The notes beneath the pieces are model-generated. The model saw nothing but the letters and a program-made list of their open reading frames with translations, was not told the origin of the DNA and did no database searches. A stretch of DNA of 64,000 nt. Origin: Toxotes chatareus. Its lineage: Eukaryota > Chordata > Actinopteri > Toxotidae. The DNA is taken from positions 5,526,114 to 5,590,113 of the forward strand of contig CM028892.1 in the NCBI GenBank assembly GCA_016801885.1. The letters are read 5' to 3'. Both the position numbers and the translations under genes were made by a program. Shown here piece by piece: positions 1 through 12,600 of the stretch (within the stretch, counting starts at the first letter, position 1; each line of letters opens with the position of its first letter).

Positions 1-224
1 AACAGCCACAAGGACAAAGCTCACCAGGTTTGAAGATGATATTTACTCATGAATTTCTGTGTTTTTAAAAATTATGTGTACCTGCTTTTTATTCTATGTA
101 AGAGTAATAATTTTCTCATAAAACTGAGAACAGAATGGACGTTTTTCAACATGACTTCAAACATATTACTGATTCCACGCTTGTTGTCAATATTACATAA
201 CAGTTTTCTTGTCTTTGCACACAG
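1..224 (+). other. speg: speg intron, 3' part
   Basis: This is AT-rich intronic sequence ending in a pyrimidine-rich tract and CACACAG acceptor (AG at 223-224). Reading through it keeps a frame open from an ATG at 49, but that stretch encodes low-complexity hydrophobic residues unlike SPEG, so it is treated as intron. Confidence 0.75.
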
Positions 225-679
225 GGAAAAACTACAAAGCTCTCCAGCAGCTGACAAAGACACACTTGTTGCCTCGTCCCACAAATCTTCTTCCTTCTCC
301 AGAAACCTGGAGACGGATTTAAAGAGAGACACCAAGATGGACAACAAAGCAGACCACACATCACCCAGCCCGAATGGGAAGAGAGCATCTCCAGTCACTG
401 TGAGGGAACCAGGGTGTCAATATCCACCCAAGCCCCCTCGGCTCACCCCATCACCTACTCCCTCCACCAGCCCTCTCCTGAAAAGGAGGAAGGCAGAGGT
501 GGGACGAACGTCTCCTGCCTTGAAAGTGAGCATCCCCACCATCCTGGTGGAGGATGAACCCATGGAGACAGAATGTGTTGCGGACAGGAGCAACGAGGAA
601 AACAAGACCAGGAGGAAAGAGGGGAGAGCTCGCAAGAGCAAGAGAGGTCGTTCTGCTCAACCCCGGTCTCCAGAGGAAG
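225..679 (+). other. speg: speg exon: basic, proline-rich linker
   Basis: A single exon of 455 nt (acceptor AG 223-224, donor GTAGGA at 680) encodes a disordered segment rich in Lys, Arg, Ser and Pro, including PPKPPRLTPSPTPSTSP and KVSIPTILVEDEPMETE. It has no folded domain. Low-complexity linkers of this type separate the N-terminal Ig region from the following Ig domains in SPEG. The last base joins the next exon in phase. Confidence 0.85.
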
Positions 680-3600
680 GTAGGACATGCTTTCTTCCTC
701 ACAGTATATGTTCTTTCTTTTTTTCTTCTTCTGAAATACTAGATCATTTTAACTCTTTAGGCAGTGAAAAAGGTTGGAAGCTAACCCAACTTATCTAAAC
801 AAAGATCCAAATAAAGCACTGAAGAGGAACAAGTGATACAGAACTGGACCAGTTGCACACAGCAACATTAAAGAGTAAAAACAGAGACTGATGACTTGAA
901 ACACATGCAGTAGATTATGGATCTAAAACTGAACAAAAAAGTAGAGCATGTATCTGTTATGTTGCCCACCATGGAAATTTAATCAAGTACACAGTCTTGC
1001 TGCAGGGTCCAGACTCACTGATAGAACTCATTTCATGTGAGGACCCAAAAAAAGAAACTAGCCCATGACTCATTTTGGTAACCCGACCCATTTACAAAAC
1101 CAGGTAACGCAGGCACAGGTAGTTCCATATAAACAGGACCTGTTGTTTGCAGGGGGCTCGTCTGATGACTCTTACCTGTCTGCTGATGAGGATCCAGCTG
1201 AGGGCCCGGGGTTTGAGAGGCCTCTTGAGGACACCACGGCACCCAGCGGCTCAGAGGTCACACTGAAATGTGTCATCACTGGGAGCCCACTCCCTACAGG
1301 TACAACCATGTTCACTCATAATGTCTTCTTAAGGTAGAAAAAACAAGTCTTTATGTAGGGAGATAAAATTCATTTTTTTTAATCTGTAAAAAATTAATCT
1401 TTTTTTTTTAATGTGTAATTTTTCTTTGGAAATATGTAAAAACCAAAAACAAAGAGTCTCATTCCTTACACATCTTGGACTGTGTGAAAGGTGGACTGTG
1501 CTATATCTGTCCTGTCTGTGGGAGGGTTTTATTGGCTCTATCTGTATTTATTGTCTCTGCTTTCACAGTGACATGGAGGAAGAATAATGTGGAGATACGG
1601 AGCGATGCCTTCCATGTGGTGAAGGCTGATGGTGAGAAGCACAGTCTGGTGATAAGGCAGATGAGGCCAAACAACGCCGGGTCGTACTGCGTCACAGCTG
1701 TCAACGCAGCGGGCAGAGCGTCCTGCAGCGCCATGCTCTACATCCAGTCAGGTGAGACCAGGCCAGGGATGGAAGGATGTCCCAACACGCACAGGGAGCT
1801 GCTGTTAGATTCAGTGTTACAGCCACACGTTTTAAAGCAGATTCAAATGAAGACAAATGAGACGCTGAGGCACATGATGCTCTCATTGAAACACACGAAC
1901 ATGTTGACTCACACTCAAACTCGCTTTAATCCACTGCCAGCCCTCCTCCGCCTGACATTCTGTCTTAATGACTACAAAGGCCCGCTGGAGCTCAACATCC
2001 CGACCGGGGCTCCTCGCAGCGATAGTTGCCATGGCAACCCATTAATTCTTAAAGGCACTCAGCTCCCCTCGGTGCAGATTCAAAACGCAGACCTGCCCCG
2101 TCACACAAAGATCTCCCGAGTCTTAGAGGCAGCCATGGCATTCAGAATCAGGAGTTAACAAAATAAACATTTCTCTTGGAGAAGGTTTCTGTTATTAATG
2201 TGCTTGCAGGTTGATGTGTGTTTATATTGTGCAGTGTGTGTGTGTGTGAAAAGCTTGTACCGCTCCCAGAGTGTTGATTCAGCTCATGTAAATGCGACCT
2301 GCTCTTCACCAGTTTTGTCAACGAATGTGAGCGTACACTCTGGTACTGAGAACTGTCTCACTAGCAGCACGGGGCCTGCGTTGCCATATTAGGCCTGCGG
2401 AGTCTAAGGATTATTTTTAGCCGCCCTCTTGTTCTTTCGGGTAATTGCAGTCTGCTTTATGTCCCTGTGAGAGATTACTGCTGCAATCATGGAGTTTTTC
2501 ATCTCTCTAGATTTCATGCTACAGGGCTTGGAGTTGGAGATGTCAAAATGTGGTGGGAGATTATGTGAGTCACTTTAGCTGGTTTAGCTGGAAACAGAGT
2601 AGATTTTTGGCAGGTTGAGCCAAACAGTGGGAGAGAATGATTTATAGACTGCAAAGTATGTCAGCTCAATATGGTGAAGGAGATTAACACTGTGTTATTG
2701 TTAGTCTTTGCAAGAAAACAAGCAATAAGTATCACCGTCCTCTGTGGAGTATAAAAAACACCAAACCCTTCGTGAAGTTGTGCAATATTCAACTTTTCAG
2801 CAACTATTGTGCGAGCTGCAGGATGTCAGTTGTGTCAGAGAATAAGGACATGACAGTGATGGGAAGCAGAGGAGAGAACAGAGGATGAGACTGAAAGGGA
2901 AGGTTAGCTGGCTCAGACTGTTCAGCAGTTGTGTAAGAGTTGGAAGGTTTACGTAAATGCTCCCGGGAGTTATCCCCTGGTGCACAGACGCCGCTCAGAG
3001 ATGTGACTCTAGGTAGGTTATTTTGTTATTTTTTCCTTTTTAATATCAGCGAGCTGGCAATTCAACAGAACACTTAGTTATTTCGGCTTGATAACTCGAC
3101 GTAAATTGTGTTTTTTTCTGTGAAGAGCGACTCTCTAAAGTTAACATTTCATTCCCATAACTCGGTTCTTGTAAATACCCTTGCCTGTGTCTATTTTATA
3201 AGATCTGTGCATGTGGACGAGCCTGCCTTCGACTTTATTCACCTGTGGCTTACAGCAGACGACCCTGTTTCCCTTCTTCTCAGGCTGTTGAGCTGGTTTA
3301 ATAAGCAGTTTGTATTCACTTGTATCTATTCACTCTGCTATTGTTGTCTCCTCAAAGAGGGACATGTCTTAATTCTGTTCCACTGATGGATTTTATTCAT
3401 TTTCAGTCACTTTCCACAGTGTTATCTGCTCATGCCAGATGTGTGTGTCTGAAAGTGAAGCAGGGTGGCAGTGTTTTATATTTCTCCACCCAGCTGTGAA
3501 TTAATTCAGACTCTGGTAGAAACTGCCAGGAGTCTAGACACAGTGTCTGCTCTGGAACATCATGGGAATAAGCGAATGATTGGGTCAGGGATTAAGGGAT

Positions 3601-6600
3601 TAATTCATTATCTGTTCAGTTACGGTCACTTCAGAGAGGTCCCCTATGCTCCGTGTGTGTGTGTGAGAGAGCATGTGTGTGTACATGTGGGTGCACGTGG
3701 CCCACTCATCCCTTAACTCACCGCTCCACTTTGCCAACTGCTCATCTTGGCGAGGACAGTCATCTCCAGAAAAGCAAGCAAAGACTGTAAACATCAGAGA
3801 TCTGACAGATTGTTCCCATCTAAATGTTTAACGAGCCGCCCTGGTGCCGTGTTAACCATATTTCAAAGAGATTAGCACTTAATTACTCAAATCAAGAAGT
3901 GTGCAAATCGGAGTTGACTTTTCCTGAACCCAAGGAAAAGTAAATTAGATGTATCAGCAATGTGCTTGAAATTCTATTACACTCATGTCCACTGTCACTC
4001 ACCTGTCCTTCCAGAGCTGACCCACACCCAGTGTGGAAAACCAGCCGAGTCCCTGGAAGTCAGTAGTCCCGTCCAGTCGGATGAGGAGTACCTGAGCCCT
4101 CAGGAGGAGGCGATGGAGCTCAGGGACTCACCTGCCCTGAGTAAAAGTGTCCGCTTCAAAGAGCCTCCCTCGTTTCAGGTGTGAACATCTCAGAAGTAAA
4201 ATCTAGATCTTTAGGACAGACAGTTTGAGAAGAAGTTTGGAAAGTGACTCAAATGATAAATAAATCACCAAAATAGTTGCAGATAAATTTTCCTTCAGTT
4301 TCAGCTCTTGCTCAAATTATCTGAGCTGCTTGTGAAATCAAATGCACTGGGTAACTATGTTGTGTGTGTTTTTTTTAAGGTGGCACCATGTGACCAGGGG
4401 ATAACTGAGGGTCAAGATGTCATCATCTCAGCAAAGGTCAGAGGTCAGCCCAAACCCATGGTTTACTGGTAAGACTCCTTTTCTGAAAGCTTCAATTCAA
4501 ACAGATATCTTAAGCTGTTACCTCAACCAAGGTCACTCCGTGTCTCACACACACACACATACGCATACACACCCTCTACCCTCTATTAAACACCTGAGTA
4601 TAAACAACTGTGACAGCCACATTGTGTTGACCCAGGCTGAAGGACAGAGTCACAATAAAGACGGCGGGGCGCTTCGCTGTGCGAGAGACAGACGATGGCA
4701 CCAGTGAAATGAGAATCAGCTCAGCTCACAGGTCGGATGCAGGGTTTTACGTCTGCAAGATCATCAATGAGTATGGATCCAAGCAGGCGGAGTGCAGAGT
4801 GGAGGTCATCGGTGAGTAAGGAAGAACTGCATCTGTGTTGTTTAATCATACTGTTACAAATATCTTGTAATGTTTCTTTTCCCTTTATGTTTTGACCAGC
4901 GGCTGCTGCACGGGCAGCGCTGAAAATCACTAGGGAGGTAAAAGACCTGGCGGTGAAGGCTGGAGAGTCGGCCATGTTCGAGTGTCACATCACAGGACCT
5001 CTGGATGTGGATGTGGACTGGCTCTCCAATGGGAAGCTAATCCAACCAGCACTGCTCAACTGTAAGATGCACTTTGATGGAAAGAGGTGGGTTCACTGCG
5101 TTGTAAAATGTCTTATGGTGATGTCTCTGTATTGACTTCTCTTCTTCTGTTTGTGATCAGTTCAGCTGTAAATCAAACCTTCATTCTATTTAGTTGAATA
5201 TTTTTAACGCCTGTCTTGTCTTTCAGGTGCCGTCTGCTGCTAAATTCAGTGCATGAGGATGATAGTGGGACATACACTTGCAAGCTAAGCACTGCCAAAG
5301 GTGAACCACGAACACTAGTGTCTTTTAGCTCTGCCAAGGATCCTGATGTAGTCATTTAAAAAGGAATAAATTCCAAAAGAGTTAAGCTCAAAAAATGTGC
5401 GTCTTTGCATTTACAGAGGAGCTGACCTCAAGCGCAAACCTGAGGGTCACTCCATCCAAGGAGCCTCTCTTCACCCGTAACCTGGACATCCTGGAGGTCA
5501 TTGAAGGCCGCACTGCCCGCTTTGACTGTAAGGTGAGCGGATCACCTGCTCCACGAGTCACATGGATGCACTTCGGTAAGAAGCTTAGTGTCTGATATTT
5601 GGTGCATGGGATTTTCCAGATAACAAACGGCGACAAACACTTCAGAGAAAATGTTCTGTTTGTTCTTTTTTTTTTTTTTTATCACATTCACGTTCTTTCA
5701 GAGACACGAGTGGAGGAGAGTGATAATGTTCGCATCCTTCAAGAGAGGGGTCGTCACTCACTTGTCATCAGCCACGTTAGCAGCAGCACAGAAGGCTTCT
5801 ACACAGCAATCGCTCAAAATATTCACGGAAAGTCTGAATGTACCGCCGAGCTCTACATGCAAGAGCCCCGAGCTGCCATCTCTTCTCACATGTAAGAGAA
5901 GTCATCCCTGCGAGCCGCTGTCATTTTAAAGGCTTTGAAAAAAATACAACCACACTGTCAGTATAAAAATCAGAGGAACCATTTTTTGTTTTCAAGGGCA
6001 AAGAAAAATGCTGGAGTGAACTCGTGTGACAAAAGTTAGACAAACCTGTCAATCTTTCATTGTACATTCTCTGATTTATATCATGCACCTCTCCTTCCTC
6101 CCTCCAGGGCCAAGTTAGAGAAGATGCCATCCATCCCCGAGGAGCCTGAGGTGCTGGAGAGTGAGGTGGAGAAGAGGACCATGCCGGACTTTGTCAAACC
6201 TCTGGCTGATGTGGAGGTCATCGAAGGCAAAGAGGCGGTGCTGAAGTGCAAGGTGGCGGGGATGCCCTACCCAGCCATCGCCTGGTACCACAACAGCAAG
6301 CGCATCGAGAGCAGCGAAGAACGCAAAATGACCCAGTGTAAGCAAAGAACCCAGTAACAAACAACGCTAAGCTACTTTTGAGCCGGAGATAGTAAATACG
6401 AAAGTTGTGTGTCTGCTCTCCAGACAGGGATGTCCACAGTCTGGTCATTCGGAGCGCTTGTCACGCTCATGGGGGCGTCTACAAGGCCGTCATCTCCAAC
6501 AAAGTGGGCAAAGCAGCTTGTTATGCACATCTATACATAACAGGTAGGAATGGAAACTCGTTGTTTGATGCTACGGTTGACTGAATACAAGGATTGCCTT

Positions 6601-9600
6601 GTTATATGTACAAACACACATGTATATATATTTCTGTATTTGAATACAGATATTGTTCCTGATCCTCCTGATGGTCCTCCAGTGATTGAAGCCATCACAG
6701 GGAAAACTATAAGCCTCAGCTGGAAGAGACCAAAGAGGCTTGACCCTTCATTTGGTTGGTTTATTAAGCTTCTGTGATACCTTTATTTTATCACACATTT
6801 CTTTAGTGACAAAGACATTTTCTGCAATCCTGAGGAAGGTTTTGTCAAAAATGTAATTTACATAAAACACTTGCAGGGAAATACTATTTAAAGCATACAG
6901 GCCTTGGATGTTTGTTTGCTTTCTTTTCATTCTGACATGTTTTTAATCCCCATGAAATTTAATATCTCATCAACACACATTTGTAAACAAAATAAAACCC
7001 ACTTCTCCCTGCATCCAGAGCACTCCACTGTGTTTATCATTATTCAGACTAAGTAACTAAACACAGTATGTGTCTGCAGATGCCAGCTCCTTGCTATATA
7101 TGGTCCAGCAGCAGCCCCTGGGCTCTATTCAGTGGTCTGTGGTGGCATCTAACCTGAGGGAGACCAACTACACGGTCACCTCCCTGTCCAAGGGAGTGCG
7201 CTACGCTTTCAGAGTCCTGACATCCACCGGCAAGACACTGAGCAAACCGTCACCGTCCACTGATCTGGTCCAGCTGCTGGACAGAGGTACCAAGACTGCA
7301 AAAGGCTTTGAGTCACTGTCACTTTCAAAAATTGGTTTGGTAAACTTTTAAATTTACTGAGTGTCCTCCTCTAAACTTTGACCCCTGTAGGGCCCTATTT
7401 GAGGAAAGCACCCGTCATTTTGGACAAACCAGATATTGTGTATGTAGTTGAGAACCAACCTGCGAGCGTCACCATCACACTAAACCACGTGCACGCAGTT
7501 ATCACCTGGAAAAGGTTAGTTCTTCTTCAGACAAAAATAGGTTAAAGAAAAAAAAGGTTGAGGTCTTGATTTGTAGTCTTCAACTGTATATTGCCTCTGT
7601 CTTCCCCCAGGAGGGGAGTGGTGCTGATCAACAAACCAGGGATGTATGAGATGAGCATGCCAGACGATGATCAGCACACCCTGAAGCTCCAGCGGGTCAG
7701 GAGCACAGACATCGGCCAGTTGGTGGTCACGGCCAGCAACCAGTTTGGCAGTGACCTCTGCACGCTTCAGCTGGCCATGGCAGGTCGGCTCAGTTCAGGC
7801 AGAGAACCACATGATAAATTTAGCATTTTACTAAGAATCCAAAGAACTTACTACTTATTCCTGGCAGCAGTAAATGCCAACAGGGGAAAGCTGTTTGTAA
7901 TTTAAGCAGAGCTTTAGCTGTTCCTGAAGTAAAGCATCATGAATTTTAAATCACGTCTCTAAAAAGGACCTCAGTTCTTGTGATTCCTGCCTCCTTATTA
8001 TTTGTTCAGCGTTGTTGTTTTAACTTCAAAAAGCTCCAAAAATGAATTTAGTGACCAAAAGAGGGTGAAATTCAGAGGATAATAATCTAATCAGAATTCT
8101 TTTTTCTTTTTCACCTGTTGCTCCTCTATAGTGCCTCCTAAGTTTGAAACCATCATGGAGGACGTGGATGTGCACGTCGGGGAGACGACACGTCTGGCTG
8201 TTGTGGTTGAAGGGAAACCAGACCCGGATATTCTGTGGTTTAAGGTATGATGTTTTAGAGTGGAGTGCTGAAAATTAGCACCTCTCATTTTAATGCTAGA
8301 ATGTGAAATATTTTTAAGAAAATTTGACATCAAATGCTGCTAGAGAAAACAGCGACATTAGCAGTGTTATCAGTGTAATCTGAAACTATTTTAATAACTG
8401 TTTGGTCTGTTGCAGGATGATGTGCTTCTCTCTGAAAGCAGCCACTTCACATTTGTGTATGACGACCCAGAATATTCCCTTGTTGTCCTCAATGCCCGCC
8501 CCGAACACTCCGGTGTGTACACCTGCACTGCGAAGAACCTGGCCGGCTCCAACTCCTGCAAGGCTGAGCTCACAGTTCACACAGGTCTGCAGTCCAACAA
8601 CATCAACAACGCTGCATGCACAAACATACCTGGCATAGAGACACAATCGGCCTTCTTATGGATTGGATTATAATTCTGGAAAACTCCAGAATAAGAAAAG
8701 ATAATGAGAAATAAAAGAAGACCTGATTAAAAACTGGTTTAACAACAGTTTTCTTTCTCCTTACTGATTTGCTGATTCAGTGCACACCAATGTAAGCTCA
8801 CTGTTGTTGAAAATTGCATCTCTAACTCTGCACCATATGGGCGGGACCACAAGGTGTTTTGAGACTACAATATGAAACCATCTGTCACTGTGCTGGCACA
8901 TGTACAGCCAAACACCCCCCCACCCCCCCACCCCATATCAAAATACCGATGCTGGTGTTCCCTGCAGAGCGAAAAGAAGAGGCAGAGCCAATGGAGGACG
9001 AGGGAACCATTCTGAGGAAGATGAGGCGTTTGACGGATTACTATGATATCCACAAAGAGATAGGGAGGTGAGTGTGCATGTGTGACCGCACACTCTTGTT
9101 GTCTTGCATCCTTTCTCACACAGCGAGGACATTGGCATTAATGGTTGCTGGAGAGCTGAAGGTTGGGCTGTGGGAGGGTGGGGGAGGCCGAGAGTCGCAC
9201 CTGCTTAACAGCAGTAGACAGTAACGAGAGAGATGAGTCAGGCGGCCTGAGTGGTGTGAGTACATTAGATGATTTGTTTTGGTCTGACTTGGTGGAGACA
9301 GACATTCCCTGTGAGCTGTAGAGCAATCAGAACAGCAAAACAGGAAGAAAGGAAAACGTTTCAATACAGCAAATGTGTGCTGGTTATTAAACAGAGCAGC
9401 AGACTCAGAGAGGGAATACACATTTAGATTTTTTTTTTCTCCTTCACCACAGAGAAACATCCAAGGAGAATTAAAAGTTAATGATACAATGGCAGTGCCT
9501 CCTGCCTTTGTCTCCCCATTCTCCTGTAGTTATGCTACCCCTTGCAAAGAGGAATTTATTATTAGATTGGAGCAAATTTGAGGATTTCTCTGCCCCTATT

Positions 9601-12600
9601 CTTGAGCTCTTTTTATTGCATCTATCTCACCTTTTAAATATCCCATCAGCCCTACTAAAAACTCAAATAAAACTGTAAACCTTGCATATAACAAGGGAAC
9701 AAGCAAATACCTTTTATTTTGTATTTTATGCTGTGTTATGAACTTCTATGTGTATGACAATAGTTATATTTTGTCTCGTCTTGTATCACATTCCTGAAAG
9801 AAGAAGCATTATGTTTGGTGTGTATTAAACCCCTCATGTCATTACTGTGTGACTGTGCAGGGGAGCCTTCTCTTATGTGAAGAGAGTGACTGAGAAGAAG
9901 GGAAAGGCCGAGTTTGCCGCCAAGTTCATTTCTGCGCGGGGAAAGAGGAAAGCCTTGGCCCTCAGAGAGATGGACCTGCTGTCTGAGCTGGACCACGAGA
10001 GGATTCTCTACTTCCATGATGCCTTTGAGAAGAAGGACATGGTGGTGCTCATCACAGAGCTGTATCCCTTCAATGCAATTTTATTTTCAATGACAAGAGA
10101 TGATGTTGTTGTAGTTAAATATTCTACTTAGTATGCTGTTAGTGACCTGTATTATGCTTTGACCCAGAACTGCAGCAACAGACAAACAGTACAAATTTTC
10201 AGTGAGGGCAGACATGTATCTCAACAGAAAGGCACTCCTGCAGTACTGTTTTAAATGTTATCTGCCTCATTGTCGACCAAAAGTGCACTTAAATGCATCT
10301 CAAGGACACTAATGATCCAAAGCATTAATCCTAATGTCTTCTGCGGTTCCCTGGAGGCATGAATGAAGCACAGCACAGCTTTTTCTCTCTGACTCAACAC
10401 CGATGAGTGGAATTAGCAAGAGATAGGATGTGTGGGAGTTTTGCTCATTTATAATTCATTTCTCATGCACCTACCACTTGGACGGTGCAGTCAAGTCACA
10501 GCTCTGTTTTTTTTTTTTTTTTCCTCAACTGTTGTGTGAAGATGTCACGAGGAGTTTCTGGAAAGAATGGCCAAAAAAACAACAGTCATGGAGCTGGAGG
10601 TTTGTGTGCTTCTGCTGACTGCACTGCGCCATCATTATGTAACACGACTTTCAACTTCATTGCCTTGTTTTTCTCCGTAGATCCGCCGTAGTGTTCAGCA
10701 GGTTTTGGAGGGCCTTCGTTATCTTCACCAAAAAAACATTGCCCACCTTGATATAAAGGTATCTGTCCATCTTTTGTTAAAACTTATTTGCTCAAGAACT
10801 TATTTGCTCAAGAACTTATTTGCTCAAGAACTAACATTGCGGTTTCTCTGTATACCTCCCTCTAGCCAGAAAATATTTTAATGGCAAGTCCCGGGAATGA
10901 CCAGATCCGCCTTTGTGACTTTGGAAATGCCATGAAATTGGAGACTTCAGAGGAGTACTACTGCAAATACGGCACACCAGAATATGTTGCACCAGAGATT
11001 GTTAACCAAACTCCCGTCTCCACGGCAACAGACATATGGTGAGCCACCTGTTCTCTAGCGTTGAGAAGTGACTGCACACTGCAGGCTCTACCTTGTTATC
11101 TGCAACTAAATAAAATGTCTTTTTTGTGCTTTCATGTTGTTTCTGAGAATTCACTTGTCATTCATCTGTCCTGTTCTCCCACAGGCCTGTTGGTGTCATC
11201 ACTTACCTCTGGTATGTTATATAGATTTGCTACTGGGGTATTTTGTCACGTAATAGTTTCAGCTCATCGAAACTAGCACCAAAATCTTATTACATGTTTT
11301 CTTTTGTGTGTTTATTTCAGCCTGACTGGTGTGTCTCCTTTTGCTGGTGAGAATGACAGAGCCACTGCCTTAAACATCCGTAACTACAATGTGGCGTTTG
11401 AGGAGAGCATGTTTTCTGACCTCTGCAAAGAGGCAAAGGGATTTGTCATCAAACTTTTGGTGGTGGACAGACTGTAAGTATCTTGCTGACAAATTCACAT
11501 TTGGGTTATATGTATATGACCAACCATCAAACAGGGTCTAAACTGGATTATGCTCCTTCTTTGTGTGCATATTTTTCTCTCTCCTAGGAGGCCCAGTGCT
11601 GTTGAGTGCCTTCGTCATCCTTGGTTCAAGGTGAGCTATCATTTGGAAAATACATCACCCAGACTTTTTAATGTGTTATAGGATTTATATTTAGCTCCAC
11701 TAAGGTTAATGGTGACTCCCATCTTTTTGTCTTGCAGTCACCAACAAACAAGAGCATCAGCACAGCTATGCTGAAGCAAGTTTTGTCTAGAAGGCGATGG
11801 CAGGTAAGGCATTGTGGATGAGGGATTAATAGATACACACTTGAAAGACTGAGACACATAAAGACTCAAACAGCTAATTCCCAGAGTGTGATTATGCCTA
11901 AATCTTATGTTTTGCAATAGGAATATAGGAAAATTAAATAAAAAAAACACATCATGCTGTCCTCTGTTGCCTTTTTTCAGCGTTCCCTTATCAGCTACAA
12001 AGCTAAGATGATTATGCGGTCCATCCCAGAGCTCCTGAATGACTCATCCAGCCACGTCTCCATCGCTGTGGCCCGGCATTTAAAAGAAGGCTCCCCGCCA
12101 CTTTCGTCCTCCTCTGACTCAGATGCAGATGTGGATGAGCTTCCTTTCATTCCTATGCCACTGTCCATGGTCTTTTCTGGTTCCAGAGTCTCCCTTAATG
12201 AGATCCCAGGGGACGAAGATGTCACTGGATGGCCCAGTATTGCTGCTGATGGGACAAGGAAAAAGGACAAGATGGAAGTAGCAAGTACAAGAGGAGAGGC
12301 TAGTAAAAGGTTGAAAGATGAAGAGGAAAATACAAATGGGGAGAAAGTGGAAAAGACCAAACGAGTTCCTCTAAAAAAGGGATCAAGTGTGGAGTCAGAT
12401 GAATCAGAAACTAAAGCGAGGAGGGCTACCATGAGGAGAGGAAGCTCTGCTGATTCAGCTCTGCTTCTCCACATTGACCCAGAAGAGGAAAATACCAATG
12501 AGGACTCAGAGGCAAGTAACAAAAGTCTGAAAAAGGCTGTTTCTATGGAACTACCCAATCGCAGCTCAAGCCCCGGGGGGGCAAAATTAAGCCAGGAGGA

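Larger units (their letters stand above)
8968..11803 (+). other. speg: speg protein kinase domain 1 (10 exons)
   Basis: Exons 8968-9067, 9861-10061, 10542-10599, 10681-10758, 10866-11038, 11185-11211, 11321-11473, 11588-11630 and 11738-11803 encode a full CAMK/MLCK-type kinase; the linker exon at 11981 continues it. Motifs in order: glycine loop EIGRGAFSYVKRV, ATP-anchoring Lys in FAAKFI, alpha-C Glu in ALREMDLL, catalytic loop AHLDIKPEN (HLD for HRD), DFG in LCDFGNA, APE in PEYVAPEIV, and DIWPVGVITYLCLTG. All catalytic residues are present, so kinase 1 is predicted active. The 58-nt exon at 10542 follows a poly-T tract and reads EEFLERMAKKTTVMELE; the other two frames of that stretch give nonsense. 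Confidence 0.95.

Noticed and set aside
11995..12558. 187-codon open frame antisense to the giant speg exon
   Set aside because: It is a shadow of Ser/Glu-rich coding sequence; the sense strand is conserved SPEG.
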